A program made the translations under genes and the position numbers. A stretch of 64,000 nt of DNA, from the NCBI GenBank assembly GCA_003024785.1, contig PUQB01000480.1, positions 115,110 to 179,109 on the forward strand, in the 5' to 3' direction. The notes beneath the pieces were generated by a model. It saw only the letters and a list, made by a program, of their open reading frames with translations. It did no database searches and was not told the origin of the DNA. Of the stretch, positions 62,390 to 64,000 are shown piece by piece; position 1 is the first letter of the stretch, and each line of letters starts with the position of its first letter. Source of the stretch: Selaginella tamariscina. Lineage: Eukaryota; Streptophyta; Lycopodiopsida; Selaginellales; Selaginellaceae.

Positions 62390-63250
62390 TGTTTATATAC
62401 GTTGTCTATGAAGAGAGAAGTTAAAATAAGCTACAGTATTGTTAACTTATCATAAATACTTTATACATATTTTACTACTTTAAATAGCTTTGTTAGAGTG
62501 TAAAAAAATGTAGAACATGCTTGCTTATAATTGGACATTTATCTATATTACGTAATAATAATAATATTAAATAGAAAGAAGAGAGAATCACCATTTTATA
62601 ATACCTGGACGGAGAAACCGTATATATGTATATTCATACAGTGTTCATGTAATATATATAGGTATCATGTATATATGTGTGAAGTAATCTAACACCCGGA
62701 TTCACTAAAACTCATAATCCTGTTAGTTTATGTCATAAGTTTTTATACTTATATGAGATATTAAATATTATAATGTTAAAGTGTATATTGATTGATATGA
62801 TAAGTTTTTTATTTAACCACTTTCTAGTTCAGTTTAAGTCCATACACATCACACCGTTACTGATTCATTGATCTTTGTAGATAAGAATTAAACTCAAAAA
62901 AAAGTTTTTAAACTAGAATAAACATATCCTTTATACAATTAGTATTTAATTATTCTTTAATTTATAGATTAGTTCATAATTTATATTTAAATTATGATCT
63001 TCAGTTTATCTATTGCAAAAACTATGAATTTGCATTGGAGAACACTTTGCATACATTATAGAATATACACATACTTTAATATATATATATATATATATAA
63101 CTTTATTATATGAAACAATAGGTATACCCAGTTATTATACTGAGTTAAACACTTTCTAGTCCTACAGTATTTTGTCAGTATACATATGTATATGCCATGA
63201 AACGTCCTTTGCGTGCAGGTTGTATGTGTGCGCGTGTGCGCGTGTGCGCG
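62390..63250. repeat. Local duplication, copy B
   Basis: Partner of 60590-61330 in the same orientation. Contains a TA run (about 63079-63098) and ends in a GC/GT-rich alternating run (about 63225-63270). Confidence 0.6.
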
Positions 63251-64000
63251 TGCGTGCGTGTGCGTGTGCGTGTGTGTGTGGAGCTGTAGTTCTCTATGTC
63301 AAGAAGCAAAACCGTTAACAACTTGTAAATTTAAAGGTTTAAACTTCTGTGACTGGATAATTTTATCAACAATATATACAAGGCAGATTTATAGAAAACT
63401 TGTGTCACATTAATTTAACATGTGCATGAATAGCAAGATACCTTTGTATTTGAATTTAACATTGGTTTGCGCTTTGTTAAGGATAAAAACAATATTAAAC
63501 TCAATTTGCTATTGCTCATATATTATTTTATTATGAATATAACATAATGTAAACTGAATGTAAAAAGTTATAAACTACAAGAGATTATTCGTTCAACCCC
63601 TGTATTTCTGTGGACATTGATACCGTTGAATTTGTTAAACTAATGAAATTTATAATTTGAAATAAATTTACTATACAAATTATTGTTATTATTTAACGTC
63701 TTTACTAACTCAGGCAATAGACAAAGATAAAGAAATACTTTACGAATGTTGTATTTTATATCTAGTAAATGCTTTTAATACTTGAAATTGTTGTAGTTAA
63801 TTATACCCTTTCAAAGCATATCAAAAACGTGCTAAGTTTACAATTTTCTTCTCCCACATGTTCCAAAAATTTAATATAGTTTAAAATATATTAATTATTA
63901 AGAGCTTTAATAATGTGTATTTTTAAAGCTAATTATATTTAGTAATCAAAACCTAATATATTCCTTGTACTTTGTGAATATACAAGATAAGTTGCATCTG
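63251..64000. other. AT-rich end of window
   Basis: Nothing recognised apart from the alternating purine-pyrimidine run at its left edge. Confidence 0.5.

Overview
This is nuclear DNA of a land plant (or close streptophyte relative). It is AT-rich, its genes have short GT-AG introns, and it is full of TA, TG/CA and CT/GA microsatellites. Plant-type genes support this: a phytocyanin, an oleosin with a proline knot, two plant-like metallothioneins, a kinesin-10 and a glutathionyl-hydroquinone reductase (GHR). The metallothionein layouts and the gypsy gag type make me lean towards a seed-free plant such as a bryophyte, but that is a weak inference. I cannot name a species.

Layout. 0-1.4 kb: GPI-anchored phytocyanin (+). 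1.4-16.2 kb: gene-poor AT-rich DNA with a segmental duplication about 9 kb apart (3.5-6.0 versus 12.5-14.5 kb) and a broken copy of a small cysteine-rich peptide gene (11.1 kb). 16.2-17.05 kb: a decayed fragment of the kinesin 3' end and an intact secreted six-cysteine peptide gene (-). 18.3-18.7 kb: tandem repeat. 19-24 kb: three copies of a GC-richer, non-coding LTR family, one nested in another and one inverted. 25.3-36.3 kb is the gene island: kinesin-10 (-), metallothionein 1 (+, head-to-head with the kinesin), metallothionein 2 (+), PIG-C/GPI2 (+) and oleosin (+). 37.7-40.6 kb: LTR pieces, gag and RT relics and an oleosin pseudogene. 42.8-44.3 kb: GHR (+). 45.96-47.7 kb: solo LTR with a perfect 5-bp target-site duplication. 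48.7-50.3 kb: TIR DNA transposon with a 3-bp duplication. 51.0-51.6 kb: third oleosin copy, damaged. 53.8-58.7 kb: Ty3/gypsy-type element (-) that keeps gag, protease and the integrase tail but has lost RT, RNase H and the integrase core. 58.7-64 kb: no recognised gene, with two levels of local duplication.

The genes do not form a pathway; they are independent housekeeping, stress and seed/spore-type genes. The strongest pattern is one-base insertions or deletions, mostly in short homopolymers, which break otherwise well-conserved reading frames in the phytocyanin, kinesin, metallothionein 1, GHR and third oleosin. PIG-C, metallothionein 2, oleosin 1 and the cysteine-rich peptide are clean. 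I read this mainly as consensus error of a long-read assembly. No CRISPR array, rRNA or tRNA gene was seen, and I found no convincing new multi-gene system.
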